Source: Psychrilyobacter piezotolerans
GTDB taxonomy: Bacteria; Fusobacteriota; Fusobacteriia; Fusobacteriales; Fusobacteriaceae
Assembly: GCF_003391055.1 (NCBI RefSeq)
Contig: NZ_QUAJ01000004.1
Span: forward strand, 1 to 64,000
DNA: 64,000 bases
Reading direction: 5' to 3'
Position numbers and translations under genes: made by a program. The notes beneath the pieces are model-generated. The model saw only the letters and a list, made by a program, of their open reading frames with translations, ran no database searches and was not told the DNA's origin. Shown in pieces: positions 39,736-48,070 of this stretch; position 1 is the first letter of the stretch, and each line of letters opens with the position of its first letter.

Positions 39736-40584
39736 ATGTCGTTTGCATCTCCGCTTAGATACCCTGGTGGTAAAACTAAAGTTTATGATAATTTAATATC
39801 TTTATTTAAAGAAAATACTATAGAAAAACCTACTTATATTGAACCATATGCTGGAGGAGCAGGATTAGCATTAAAGCTTCTTTTAAAGGGTGATGTATCA
39901 AAAATTATATTGAATGATTACGATATAGCGGTATATGCATTTTGGTATTCTATATTAAATTATACAGATGAATTTTGTGAATTAATAAAAAATACACCTA
40001 TAAATTTAAAAGAATGGGAAAATCAAAAAAAAATACAATCAAATGAAAATGTTTCTTTATTAACATTGGGATTTTCTACATTTTTTTTAAATAGAACTAA
40101 TCGATCTGGTATTTTGAAAGGTGGGCCTATAGGTGGAAAAGAACAAAATAGTAATTACCTTATTGATTGTAGGTTTAATAAAGAAGGTCTTATAAAAAGG
40201 ATAAAAAATGTAGCAGAATATAAAGATTTTATTGAAATTCATAATTTAGATGCTATTGTTTTTATAAATAAAATTATAATCCCTAAAAAAGAAAAAACAT
40301 TTACTTTTTTCGATCCACCATATTATAAAAAAGGTCCTGGACTATATGAAAATCATTATTTACATGATGACCATGAAAAAGTAGCTAAAACTATAGGGAA
40401 ATTAAAAGATCATAATTGGATAATCACCTATGATAATGTAAACGAAATAAAAGAAATCTATAAAAAATTTCATGTAGAAGAATATGGAATTACGTATAGT
40501 GCAGCTATAAAGATAAAAGCAAAAGAAGTTGTTATTTTTAGTGACAATTTAAAAAATAAAAAATTTGAAAAAAAAAGAGTATAA
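39736..40584 (+). CDS. D12-class DNA adenine methyltransferase
   Basis: The 282-residue enzyme has the D12/Dam-type layout: N-terminal LRYPGGKTKVYDNL, AdoMet motif I TYIEPYAGGAGLAL, and motif IV TFFDPPYYKKG with the catalytic DPPY. It should place N6-methyladenine at a short site. It starts 13 bases after the ATPase gene, so methylation could mark self DNA for the ParB-like/OLD-like pair. Equally it could be an independent phage anti-restriction methylase. GGAGTGGTG precedes the ATG. Confidence 0.85.
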   Translation: MSFASPLRYPGGKTKVYDNLISLFKENTIEKPTYIEPYAGGAGLALKLLLKGDVSKIILNDYDIAVYAFWYSILNYTDEFCELIKNTPINLKEWENQKKIQSNENVSLLTLGFSTFFLNRTNRSGILKGGPIGGKEQNSNYLIDCRFNKEGLIKRIKNVAEYKDFIEIHNLDAIVFINKIIIPKKEKTFTFFDPPYYKKGPGLYENHYLHDDHEKVAKTIGKLKDHNWIITYDNVNEIKEIYKKFHVEEYGITYSAAIKIKAKEVVIFSDNLKNKKFEKKRV

Positions 40585-40679
40585 CTCTTTTTTTTTATTT
40601 TATACTTAACAAAAACATAAAAAATATGCTATCTTACATAAGACCAAAGAAAAAAGTTTAATCGAGGAGGATATTTTAT

Positions 40680-40826
40680 ATGGAAAACAAAAAGATAGAT
40701 AAAACTGAAAAAATGTGTGAAGTTATAAAAAAACAAAAGACCAATAAATTCACTGGGAAAATGGAAATCAATTTTTTTAATGGTGTTCCTGAAACAATAA
40801 AAAAAACAAGTTGTGAAAAAATTTAG
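40680..40826 (+). CDS. 48-residue basic protein, DUF2292-like in outline
   Basis: ATG at 40680 follows GAGGAGGATATTTT. The product is basic and ends with a beta-rich part (FTGKMEINFFNGVPETIKKT) loosely like YezD/DUF2292 peptides. That resemblance is weak. It may have its own promoter, because a TTTCTTTGGTC-type repeat (inverted) lies just upstream at 40641. Confidence 0.45.
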   Translation: MENKKIDKTEKMCEVIKKQKTNKFTGKMEINFFNGVPETIKKTSCEKI

Positions 40827-40965
40827 TTGCGAACTGGATTAAAATAATGTATATTTAAATTGTAGTAAATAAAATTAAATAATTAAGTGGAAGGTTGAAT
40901 TTCAAATTGAGCTAATCGATAAAAAGAAAGCAGATTTGTCAGCATAAAACCTTTGGCCATGAACC

Positions 40966-41034
40966 AAACGTATAAAGCCGGGGTACATGATATAGACGAT
41001 ATAAGTCTATACATGTACTTCGGCTTTTTTTATT
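40966..41034 (+). terminator. Strong terminator closing the cargo block
   Basis: A long stem (AGCCG with CGGCT, GTACATG with CATGTAC, TATAGAC with GTCTATA) is followed by TTTTTTTATTTTT. It separates the cargo genes from the Rep and late genes. Confidence 0.85.
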
Positions 41035-41116
41035 TTTACTGGGAAAATATTCTATCAGATTTGGGGATATTTATAAATTAAGTCGGTGGGGACTTGATAC
41101 CCGATAGGGGGGAACT

Positions 41117-41365
41117 ATGAATTGGAAGAAGCAAAAAAAAATAAGATTATGTGAAATGCAAGCCCTGGAAGAAAAAAGAAAGGATCTTGCCAAAGTAGGG
41201 TGGTTAGCTATGAACAAAAAAGAAAAAGAGCAGCTGAGAAAATTGATAAATTTTAGCTGGGATAAAATACCAGGCTATGCCAAAGCTAAAATATCAAAAG
41301 ATGACTATATCAAATTTGAGACTCAGGAACATTGTGTAAAATTTGCCGAAAAATTAAAGAAATAA
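41117..41365 (+). CDS. Hypothetical 82-residue basic protein before Rep
   Basis: The product is charged and helical (LEEKRKDLAKVGWLAMNKKE) with a C-terminal half KISKDDYIKFETQEHCVKF. GGGGGGAAC precedes the ATG. It precedes the origin-like array and Rep and may be a replication accessory factor. No family is recognised. Confidence 0.55.
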   Translation: MNWKKQKKIRLCEMQALEEKRKDLAKVGWLAMNKKEKEQLRKLINFSWDKIPGYAKAKISKDDYIKFETQEHCVKFAEKLKK

Positions 41366-41701
41366 TTTTTCTATCTTGAACCAAACCAAAAAATTGAGCT
41401 GGTCTAAACGTCATAAAGGCAATATCAGCTTCTTGGTTTAGTTGAATGTAGAAATTAATATGTGTATTTTTAAAGATATTACATTAGGTGGACCTCCTAA
41501 AACAAATCACCAATGTAATATCTCTATGAATATATAAAGGCACCTAAAATTTAATTTAGGTGCCTGCTATACAAATAGTAACGAATTCTCTTGGGAGAGA
41601 GAATGGCATTTGGTTAAATACAATATTCGTTACATAAACATTCTACTATTATTTACTAACTTAGTCAACTTAAGAAACGATAAAATTTTAAAGGAGGGGA
41701 T
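41366..41701. other. Structured non-coding region upstream of Rep
   Basis: This 336-base gap has no gene. Its left part can form a long imperfect stem (GAACCAAACC with TTGGTTTAG, 41374-41447) and its right part is hairpin array P (41475-41633). A TCAACTTAA motif near 41659 recalls the iteron-like repeats at 13869. The whole fits a replication origin or regulatory RNA for the adjacent Rep gene. Confidence 0.6.
41475..41633. other. Origin-like hairpin array P
   Basis: In order: GATATTACATT/AATGTAATATC (11 bp, 41475-41522) around CCTCCTAAAA; TCTATGAATA; a 10-bp hairpin GGCACCTAAA/TTTAGGTGCC; then GTAACGAAT/ATTCGTTAC (9 bp, 41578-41633) enclosing TCTC-TTGG-GAGA. The same order and compensating stem changes occur in array Q at 13690. 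A CTTGGG loop sequence next to a rolling-circle-type Rep suggests a double-strand origin with its nick site. Confidence 0.65.
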
Positions 41702-42730
41702 ATGATAGGGCTGGACAGAGATAAGTTAGAGAGGGTAGGAATAGATAAGTTAGTCCTCTCTGGAATAAAAATAGAAACAGATAAAAAATCATTGTTTACT
41801 GAAGGTCAGGGATGGGTTGAGGAAAAATTTGAGATCAAAGAAGAACTCTTCAGTATAGAAAAAACTATTAAGTTGTATGAAAGTGGAGAAGTAAGGGAAA
41901 CCACATATTTGAGGTTTAATCCTAACAGACTCCTGCATGGTCACAATATATACAATGCAAGAAATTTTGAACTAAAAGAATCGATCAATAGATTAATGAG
42001 TTTATTAGACAGCAAAAATATATCCATAGATCTTTCTGAAGCTAAGATCAGTGAAATCGAGATAAATATAAACCTGGATCTGATATTTGAAGAATATAAG
42101 GAGGTATTTACTCTATTATTCCTCAAGCTGCCTAAACTAAGAAAGATAGGCAATATCAATTTAAACGAATCATATAAAAAACTATTTGCAGATTCTACCC
42201 TGGATGGAGGATGGAAGAGCCATAAAGTCAGAATTTACGACAAACAAAGAGAAGTGGATGATAAACATCTTTTAGGTTTTGATTTGACCAGACTGGAGTG
42301 GTGGCTATCCAGTTCAACATATAAATACTATGCCAGTGAAAGATTTAATATTGATAATACACTAGAAGCACTATTAGGAGACCACAATATCTTAGATAAG
42401 ATATTTATAGAGTTATGTTATGAAAAACTATTTAAAGAAGCATATAGATACCTGGAGAAAGAACTAGAACCAAATTTGGAACTGAGCTATTTAGAATTTA
42501 AAAAACAGAATAAATTAGCCAGGGCTACCGGTAGATCTTCTCAAAGAAATGTATATAAATATCTGGAAGATAACTCCTGGATCTTTGATTATTCCAATTT
42601 AGAAAATATTATATCAATTCACGATAAGCCACATAAGACCAGGGAAATAGAAAGGATAAAAAAGAACTATTCTCATTTAAATAACAAGGAAAAATTAAGT
42701 TATTTAGTGGGAAAAATTTTTAACCACTAA
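41702..42730 (+). CDS. Rep protein of the filamentous-phage gpII/X (CRI) family
   Basis: The 342-residue protein shows the gpII/X-type pattern: FNPNRLLHGHNIYN in the N-terminal third, EIEININLD in the middle, then KVRIYDKQREVDDK and LTRLEWWLSS, and a basic C-terminus. These initiators nick the double-strand origin and start rolling-circle replication of inoviruses and some plasmids. Finding one in a tailed prophage, behind array P, is unusual. GGAGGGGAT precedes the ATG. Confidence 0.7.
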   Translation: MIGLDRDKLERVGIDKLVLSGIKIETDKKSLFTEGQGWVEEKFEIKEELFSIEKTIKLYESGEVRETTYLRFNPNRLLHGHNIYNARNFELKESINRLMSLLDSKNISIDLSEAKISEIEININLDLIFEEYKEVFTLLFLKLPKLRKIGNINLNESYKKLFADSTLDGGWKSHKVRIYDKQREVDDKHLLGFDLTRLEWWLSSSTYKYYASERFNIDNTLEALLGDHNILDKIFIELCYEKLFKEAYRYLEKELEPNLELSYLEFKKQNKLARATGRSSQRNVYKYLEDNSWIFDYSNLENIISIHDKPHKTREIERIKKNYSHLNNKEKLSYLVGKIFNH

Positions 42731-42921
42731 TCCCAAATAGTGGTTAAATTTAAAAAGTACAAATTTCTTCTCTAGCCATTATAAATATTGCCCTAGAAAA
42801 GAAATGACAAAAAATAATTGTGACACAGTTTCCCTAAGTAATGAGGCAGAAAATTTAAAGTGATTTATTACATTTTTATGACATAAAAAGAAGTTTGGAG
42901 GTGAGTGTCATAATTTTAAAA

Positions 42922-43206
42922 ATGAAAGAAAAGGAATTTACACAGATGATGCAGAATTCAGAAAGATTTAAGATCTCATCTTTTGAGACAGACCGATCCC
43001 AAGAAAAAATAAATATACTGGCTAACAGCTATGTCTATAGTTTTAGTGAACCGTATTTTAGTGTTGTATCCGGTAAAGATCCAAAAGCATTTAGAGAAGC
43101 TATCTTAAGAAGGATAAATACTGAGCAGATTATGGGAGTTAAACTTATCAACATCATGGAAACAAATCACAGTATTGATCTCAGTATGATTAAGGCTGAT
43201 TACTAA
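42922..43206 (+). CDS. Hypothetical phage protein (about 94 residues)
   Basis: A soluble alpha/beta protein of unknown function (SSFETDRSQEKINILANSYV in the middle, MKADY-like end). GGAGGTGAG lies about 20 bases before the ATG at 42922; an in-frame TTG at 42895 or GTG at 42901 overlaps that site, so the true start may be an uncommon codon between them. The stop overlaps the next ATG (TAATG). Confidence 0.5.
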   Translation: MKEKEFTQMMQNSERFKISSFETDRSQEKINILANSYVYSFSEPYFSVVSGKDPKAFREAILRRINTEQIMGVKLINIMETNHSIDLSMIKADY

Positions 43207-43712
43207 TGGCCAGATACAGAAAAATTGATAACAAAATAAAAAAAGAGATCAAGAAAGCATATGAGGCCGGGATGGATCTGATAGATATATCTCTACAATA
43301 CATGATTAACTATGGAACTCTCAGGAACTTATCCAGTAAAGACGGGTGGATTAAGGGGAAGAGTAAGGCAATACTTCAGCAGGCATTTATCGAAGATGAT
43401 ATGAGCAAAAGAGTTGAATTGAGAGATAAGGTCATAACTGATTACAGGACTCTCCACCAGTCTAACTTAGCTTATCTTATGGAGTTGAATAAAAGCGGAA
43501 CAAAACCAAAGGTAAAATCTTATGAAGAAGCCTTAAAGAATAGAATCCAGGCTACCGCAGAGCTGTATAAGCTGGGCAAGGAGCTATTCAGTATTCAGAC
43601 CCCTTCAGAAAAAATAGAGCTTCAGCTTAGACAGATAAAGTTTGAAGAAGGCAAGAAAGCTATTGAAAAGCGTAAAGGCATAATGTTTATGGATGAAGAT
43701 GAGGAGGAATAA
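43206..43712 (+). CDS. Terminase-small-subunit-like helix-turn-helix protein
   Basis: The 168-residue protein has an N-terminal helix-turn-helix (KKAYEAGMDLIDISLQYMIN, then TLRNLSSKDGWIKGK, as in phage terminase small subunits and DUF1804 proteins). A long helical middle for oligomerisation and an acidic tail (MDEDEEE) follow. It starts on the overlap with the preceding gene. A second, Nu1-type small-subunit candidate is encoded at 44104, so only one of the two may be the packaging factor. Confidence 0.6.
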   Translation: MARYRKIDNKIKKEIKKAYEAGMDLIDISLQYMINYGTLRNLSSKDGWIKGKSKAILQQAFIEDDMSKRVELRDKVITDYRTLHQSNLAYLMELNKSGTKPKVKSYEEALKNRIQATAELYKLGKELFSIQTPSEKIELQLRQIKFEEGKKAIEKRKGIMFMDEDEEE

Positions 43713-43738
43713 AAAAAAGGACTAAACAGCCCAGTCAT

Positions 43739-43933
43739 TTATTTTATATGAGTACTAGGACAGCAATGAGAACAAGCATTAGCATTTGTGTAGCCTTTAA
43801 GTTTTGCGTCGGCTACTGCATCCTTGCAGCTATCAAAACGACCTAGAAAACCTTTGTCTTGGTTTTTCTGAGGGATATATCGACACCCCAGTACATGAAC
43901 TTGACTTGTCTTGAGATCAATACAATAAAGCAT
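43739..43933 (-). CDS. Small Cys/His protein (prophage copy)
   Basis: The 64-residue product ends KGYTNANACSHCCPSTH and carries VHVLGCRY earlier, giving a likely metal site. It is the only minus-strand gene in the late half of the element, an insertion-like moron between packaging genes. The chromosomal protein at 14076 is its paralogue. GGAGGTA precedes the ATG. Confidence 0.65.
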   Translation of the reverse strand: MLYCIDLKTSQVHVLGCRYIPQKNQDKGFLGRFDSCKDAVADAKLKGYTNANACSHCCPSTHIK

Positions 43934-44103
43934 TAACGTACCTCCTTATTAGCTAGTGTACTAAAAGTATAGCACAAAAAATAATAGTAACAAAATAAAA
44001 GGTACTGTGAGCACTCTAGAAAAAAGCTTTGCGGTGGTGAGGCGCAGAACTTTGACCGTAACAAAATTTTTATTTGGGACTTCCAAAAATTTTAGGAGGA
44101 TAT
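43934..44103. other. Gap before the Nu1-like gene, candidate cos region
   Basis: This 170-base gap holds the start region of the minus-strand gene, then GGTACTGTGAG...CTCTAGAAAAA and a G/C-rich GCGGTGGTGAGGCGCAG stretch that is partly repeated at 14322-14365. In lambda-type phages cos lies directly upstream of the small terminase gene, which is the position here. The cut site itself cannot be read from one sequence. Confidence 0.4.
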
Positions 44104-44556
44104 ATGGATCAACTAATTTTAATCGGTGAAAAACAATTAGCTAAACAATTTTTAATCACTGAAAGACAAGTAAGAACTTTATTTAAAAATTTTAAATACG
44201 CTCCGGGAGAATATATCTATGGGAAGTGCGTTAAAGAATACATCAAACAAATTAAAAGTAAAGATGGAGATCATAACCTTGAAGATCAAAAATTAAAAAA
44301 AGCAAAACGTGAAACACAAGAATTTAATTTAAAGATTTTAAAAGATGAATATTACCCTGACCATGTAGTCAGAGGGGCCTTGTCTGATATGCTTATAAAG
44401 TTTAAATCTCAGTTACTCAGTACCAGTAGAAAAATAACAATTGAGATAGAGCAAAATGAAGATCCGGATATTAAAAAGATCGTAGAAAAGCATGTATTAA
44501 AAACCCTGGAGGAGTTAGAAAAATATGATCCTCCAAGTAATAAGGGTGATAAATAA
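44104..44556 (+). CDS. Nu1-type terminase small subunit
   Basis: The 150-residue protein begins with a winged helix (LIGEKQLAKQFLITERQVRTL), as in lambda Nu1 (DNA-packaging HTH). A central helix and a segment YYPDHVVRGALSDMLIKFKSQL follow, the latter typical of Nu1/phage DNA-binding packaging proteins. It recognises the packaging site and recruits GpA. The ATG at 44104 follows TTTAGGAGG. The stop overlaps the large-subunit start. Confidence 0.75.
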   Translation: MDQLILIGEKQLAKQFLITERQVRTLFKNFKYAPGEYIYGKCVKEYIKQIKSKDGDHNLEDQKLKKAKRETQEFNLKILKDEYYPDHVVRGALSDMLIKFKSQLLSTSRKITIEIEQNEDPDIKKIVEKHVLKTLEELEKYDPPSNKGDK

Positions 44557-46340
44557 TGAATGGAAGAAAAAAAGTAAGAAAGTTATTTAAAGAATGCCTA
44601 GAATTATTAAAACCGCCACTTAAACTAAGTATCAGTGAATGGGCAGATGCAAACAGGATTCTATCTTCAGAAGGTTCTAAAGAGATAGGGGCCTGGGAAA
44701 CTAAGAGAACTCCATACATGATAGAGATCTATGAAAAATTAGAATCTGGAGAAGTTAGAGAAGTGATACTTATGATGGCTTCGCAACTTGCGAAATCAGA
44801 ATTCATTAATAATATCTTTGGAAAATATGCACACCTGGATCCTTGTCCAATGCTGTTAGTACAACCAACAGATACTATGGCAATAGCATACTCTAAGGAA
44901 CGGATAGCTCCTATGATAAGAGATACCTATGTACTAAAAGCCAGAATCAAAGATGCAAATTCAAAGAACTCAGGAAATACAGTTTCCCACAAGATGTTTC
45001 CGGGAGGATATCTTGCCTTTATCGGGTCTAATTCACCAAGTAAGTTAGCAGCCAGGCCGATAAGAATAATCTTCTTTGATGAAGTAGACAGGTATCCGGA
45101 GTCTTCAGGTAGGGAAGGAGATGTAATATCCCTTGGGCGAAAAAGATTAACAACCTATGGGGATGAAAGTAAATGTATTATCACCGGGACACCTACCGTA
45201 AAGAATAAAAGTGCCATAGAAAAAGAATTTGCAAATGGATCACAAGCAGTATGGAAGTTACCTTGTCCCCATTGTGGAGAGTATCAGGTATTAGATTTTA
45301 AAAACCTAAAATGGATTGATGATGATCACGAAACAGTAGAGATGGTTTGTAATGAATGTGGAGCCTTGGCCCATGAAAAAGCATGGAAAAGAGGAAATCA
45401 GTCTAAAGGAAAATGGGTACATAAATTCCCAGAAAGAAAAAAGAAATTAAGTTATCACTTGAGCGCTCTAGCTAGTCCATGGAGAACTTGGGAATCAATA
45501 GTTGAGGAATGGATAGAGTCCCAGGGTGATATAGAAAAGATAAAGACATTTAAAAATACTGTATTGGCTGAAACTTGGGAAGAAGAAAACATCAAGACAA
45601 TAGACTATATGGCTCTATTTAAAAGACGAGAGACCTATGAGGCTGAAATACCTGAAGGAGTATTATTACTAACTGCAGGAGTCGATGTGCAGCATAACAG
45701 AATTGAGTTAGAACTCAAAGGTTGGGGATTAGGTAGAGAAAGTTGGGGGATTACATACCAGGTATTTTATGGGAACCCTTCAAAAGAAGAAGTTTGGAAT
45801 GAGTTATATGAATTCTTAAAATCAGATTTCTATTTTAAAGATGGAACTGCTCTTAAGATTTTTGCTACTTGTATCGACACCGGTTACAACACACAAAATG
45901 TATATAACTTTGTTTCCGATAAAGAGGATGAAAGAATCTTTGGAATTAAGGGTCAAGGTGGGATAGTCCCAATAAACAATGGATTTAGAAGGACTAAAAA
46001 TAATGAAATCAATCTTTATTCTGTAGGAGTCAATGCATTAAAAGATTCAACTATGAGTAAATTGAGGATTAAAAAACCTGGACCAGGGTTCTGTCATTTC
46101 CCTAAAAGTCCGACTAGAAACTACACGGAAGAATATTTTTTAAGTTTAACTGCTGAGGTTCGAGATCCTAAGAGTAACAAATGGATAAAAATTAGAGAAA
46201 GAAATGAGGCATTAGATTTACACAATTATTCTGAAGCAGCATTGGAAATATATGATTATGATATGAAAATTTTAGCAACTCTATCTAAAGAAGAATTAAG
46301 TCTATTATCTAAAGTTGGATATCTAGAAAGGGAGGAATAA
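44556..46340 (+). CDS. Terminase large subunit, GpA family
   Basis: The 594-residue DNA-packaging motor belongs to the lambda GpA family. An ATPase half has the adenine/Walker region (MMASQLAKSEFINNIFGKYA), IIFFDEVDRYPES as Walker B and ITGTPTVKNKS. A zinc-ribbon-like insert CPHCGEYQ...CNECG follows, and an RNase H-like nuclease half has LLTAGVDVQHNRIELE and a later CIDTGYNTQ. It cuts concatemers and pumps DNA into proheads with Nu1. It overlaps both neighbours by a base. Confidence 0.9.
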   Translation: MNGRKKVRKLFKECLELLKPPLKLSISEWADANRILSSEGSKEIGAWETKRTPYMIEIYEKLESGEVREVILMMASQLAKSEFINNIFGKYAHLDPCPMLLVQPTDTMAIAYSKERIAPMIRDTYVLKARIKDANSKNSGNTVSHKMFPGGYLAFIGSNSPSKLAARPIRIIFFDEVDRYPESSGREGDVISLGRKRLTTYGDESKCIITGTPTVKNKSAIEKEFANGSQAVWKLPCPHCGEYQVLDFKNLKWIDDDHETVEMVCNECGALAHEKAWKRGNQSKGKWVHKFPERKKKLSYHLSALASPWRTWESIVEEWIESQGDIEKIKTFKNTVLAETWEEENIKTIDYMALFKRRETYEAEIPEGVLLLTAGVDVQHNRIELELKGWGLGRESWGITYQVFYGNPSKEEVWNELYEFLKSDFYFKDGTALKIFATCIDTGYNTQNVYNFVSDKEDERIFGIKGQGGIVPINNGFRRTKNNEINLYSVGVNALKDSTMSKLRIKKPGPGFCHFPKSPTRNYTEEYFLSLTAEVRDPKSNKWIKIRERNEALDLHNYSEAALEIYDYDMKILATLSKEELSLLSKVGYLEREE

Positions 46341-46576
46341 TGAGTGTTACAGGAATAACCCTGGAGATGTGCCAGGAGAAATTAAAAATGTATTTAAAAG
46401 CTGAAGAAAAAGTTTTATTAGGTCAGGCATATAACATCGATGGAAAAGAAGTTACTAGAGCAGATCTAGGAAGGATACAGTCAGGAATTAAACTATGGGA
46501 AGAAAGGTGTAGAAAGCATGGGAATCCCGATGATGTGGGAATGACAATAGAAAATGTAAGACCAGGAAGACATTAG
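46340..46576 (+). CDS. gpW/DUF6148-type head-tail connector peptide
   Basis: The 78-residue product (ITLEMCQEKLKMYLKAEEKV, then GKEVTRADLGRIQSGIKLWE) is typical of the small helix-hairpin proteins found between GpA terminase and portal genes, now grouped as DUF6148 and similar to lambda gpW. It is likely a connector stopper. It overlaps the terminase stop. Confidence 0.7.
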   Translation: MSVTGITLEMCQEKLKMYLKAEEKVLLGQAYNIDGKEVTRADLGRIQSGIKLWEERCRKHGNPDDVGMTIENVRPGRH

Positions 46577-46585
46577 GAGGAATAA

Positions 46586-48070
46586 ATGGAACTATCATTA
46601 AAAAAAATATTTCCTGGATTAGCAGCTAGGAGAATAAGAGCAGAAACAAAGCTCTATCATGCTGAGAAAACCTATGAAAATGTAGTTCAATATCATAATC
46701 ATGGAGCAGGAAACCAAAATGCTATGGATTATGATGATGAGATAAATAATTCTGATATAGATATAGGAGAATCAAAAGACACTCTTATGGCTAGATCTAG
46801 AGATGAATTTATGGGGAACGCCATAGCAAATGGAGCTATTAAAAGAATCAGATCTAATGTTGTAGGGATTGGGATAAAACTAAAATCATCTATAGACAAC
46901 AATATTTTAGAAATAGAACAAGAAAAAAAAGAGGAGATAGAAAAAAACATAGAGAATCTATGGAGAATGTGGACCGAATCTACTGAATGTGATTGGGGAA
47001 GACAATCTAAATTAAGTCATATTCAATCTTTGGCCATCTTAACATCTTTAATCGATGGAGAATGTTTTGCAGCTCTCTCATTTAAGCTTCATCCTGGAGA
47101 ACTCTTTGGATTAAAGGTAAGGTTATTAGATCCGGCTAGTTGTGTTAATCCTTCAGATATTGGGGATAAAGACATAAAAAACGGTGTAGAAAAGGATAAA
47201 AACGGGATAATAACTGCTTATCACTTCAAAAAGAATAAAGATGGGTCTGAAACTACTAAGATCCAAGTTCATGGAAGTAAGACAGGCAGGAAAAACCTAT
47301 TGGTTCTCATGGATAAAGAAAGAATAGGTCAGAGAAGAGGAGTTCCTTTAATAGCACCAGTTCTTGAAATTCTTCATCAGATGAGAAAGTTTACCCATGC
47401 AGAACTGATGGCAGCTACTGTTAATTCATATTTTGCAGCTTTCATAGAAAATGAAACTCAGGAAACTAAATCTCAAAGTCCTTTTAAAAGTAAAGGGGGA
47501 AAGGATATCACATTAAAAAGTGGAATTGTTAGTAATTTGGCTCCTGGACAAAAGATAAAATTTCCTGATTCTAATAGACCTAATTCTGGGTTTACTAAGT
47601 TTATGGATACTATGTGTGTTCATTTAGGGGCGGCTTTAGAATTAGCGCCTGAACAACTATTACTTAAGTTTTCTAATAACTATTCAGCTTCAAAGGGGGC
47701 TCTATTAGAATCCTGGAAGATGTTAAAAACTAGAAGACAATGGTTTACAGATGATTTTATGCAGCCTATCTATGAAGAATTTTTAGATTATTGCGTGGCT
47801 ATGGACTATATAGATCTACCTGGATATGAAGATCCTTTTAAAAGAAGAGCATATCAAAAGACCCAGTGGTTTGGACAAGCTCAAGGGTCATTAGATCCTA
47901 AAAAAGAAGCTCAAGCAGCAGAAATTAGAATTAAAAATAATCTGAGTACAAGTGCTAGAGAAAGTATGGAGATCAATGGAAGTGATATTGATGATAATAT
48001 CGAGCAGCGAGGTCGAGAAGTAAAGAAAATGAAAAAATTTGGATTAATGAAAGAAGGTGGAAAAAAATGA
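46586..48070 (+). CDS. Portal protein, lambda gpB family
   Basis: The 494-residue protein resembles lambda-family portals. It has an N-terminal arm, NGAIKRIRSNVVGIGIKL early, a GECFAALSF segment and a conserved KERIGQRRGVPLIAPVLE stretch. A core APEQLLLKFSNNYSASKGAL follows, and an acidic/basic C-terminal tail. Twelve copies should form the DNA channel at one capsid vertex. Its stop overlaps the protease start. Confidence 0.9.
   Translation: MELSLKKIFPGLAARRIRAETKLYHAEKTYENVVQYHNHGAGNQNAMDYDDEINNSDIDIGESKDTLMARSRDEFMGNAIANGAIKRIRSNVVGIGIKLKSSIDNNILEIEQEKKEEIEKNIENLWRMWTESTECDWGRQSKLSHIQSLAILTSLIDGECFAALSFKLHPGELFGLKVRLLDPASCVNPSDIGDKDIKNGVEKDKNGIITAYHFKKNKDGSETTKIQVHGSKTGRKNLLVLMDKERIGQRRGVPLIAPVLEILHQMRKFTHAELMAATVNSYFAAFIENETQETKSQSPFKSKGGKDITLKSGIVSNLAPGQKIKFPDSNRPNSGFTKFMDTMCVHLGAALELAPEQLLLKFSNNYSASKGALLESWKMLKTRRQWFTDDFMQPIYEEFLDYCVAMDYIDLPGYEDPFKRRAYQKTQWFGQAQGSLDPKKEAQAAEIRIKNNLSTSARESMEINGSDIDDNIEQRGREVKKMKKFGLMKEGGKK

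Noticed and set aside
40966-41034. Candidate tRNA or origin hairpin
   Set aside because: The single long stem followed by a T-run is a standard strong terminator.
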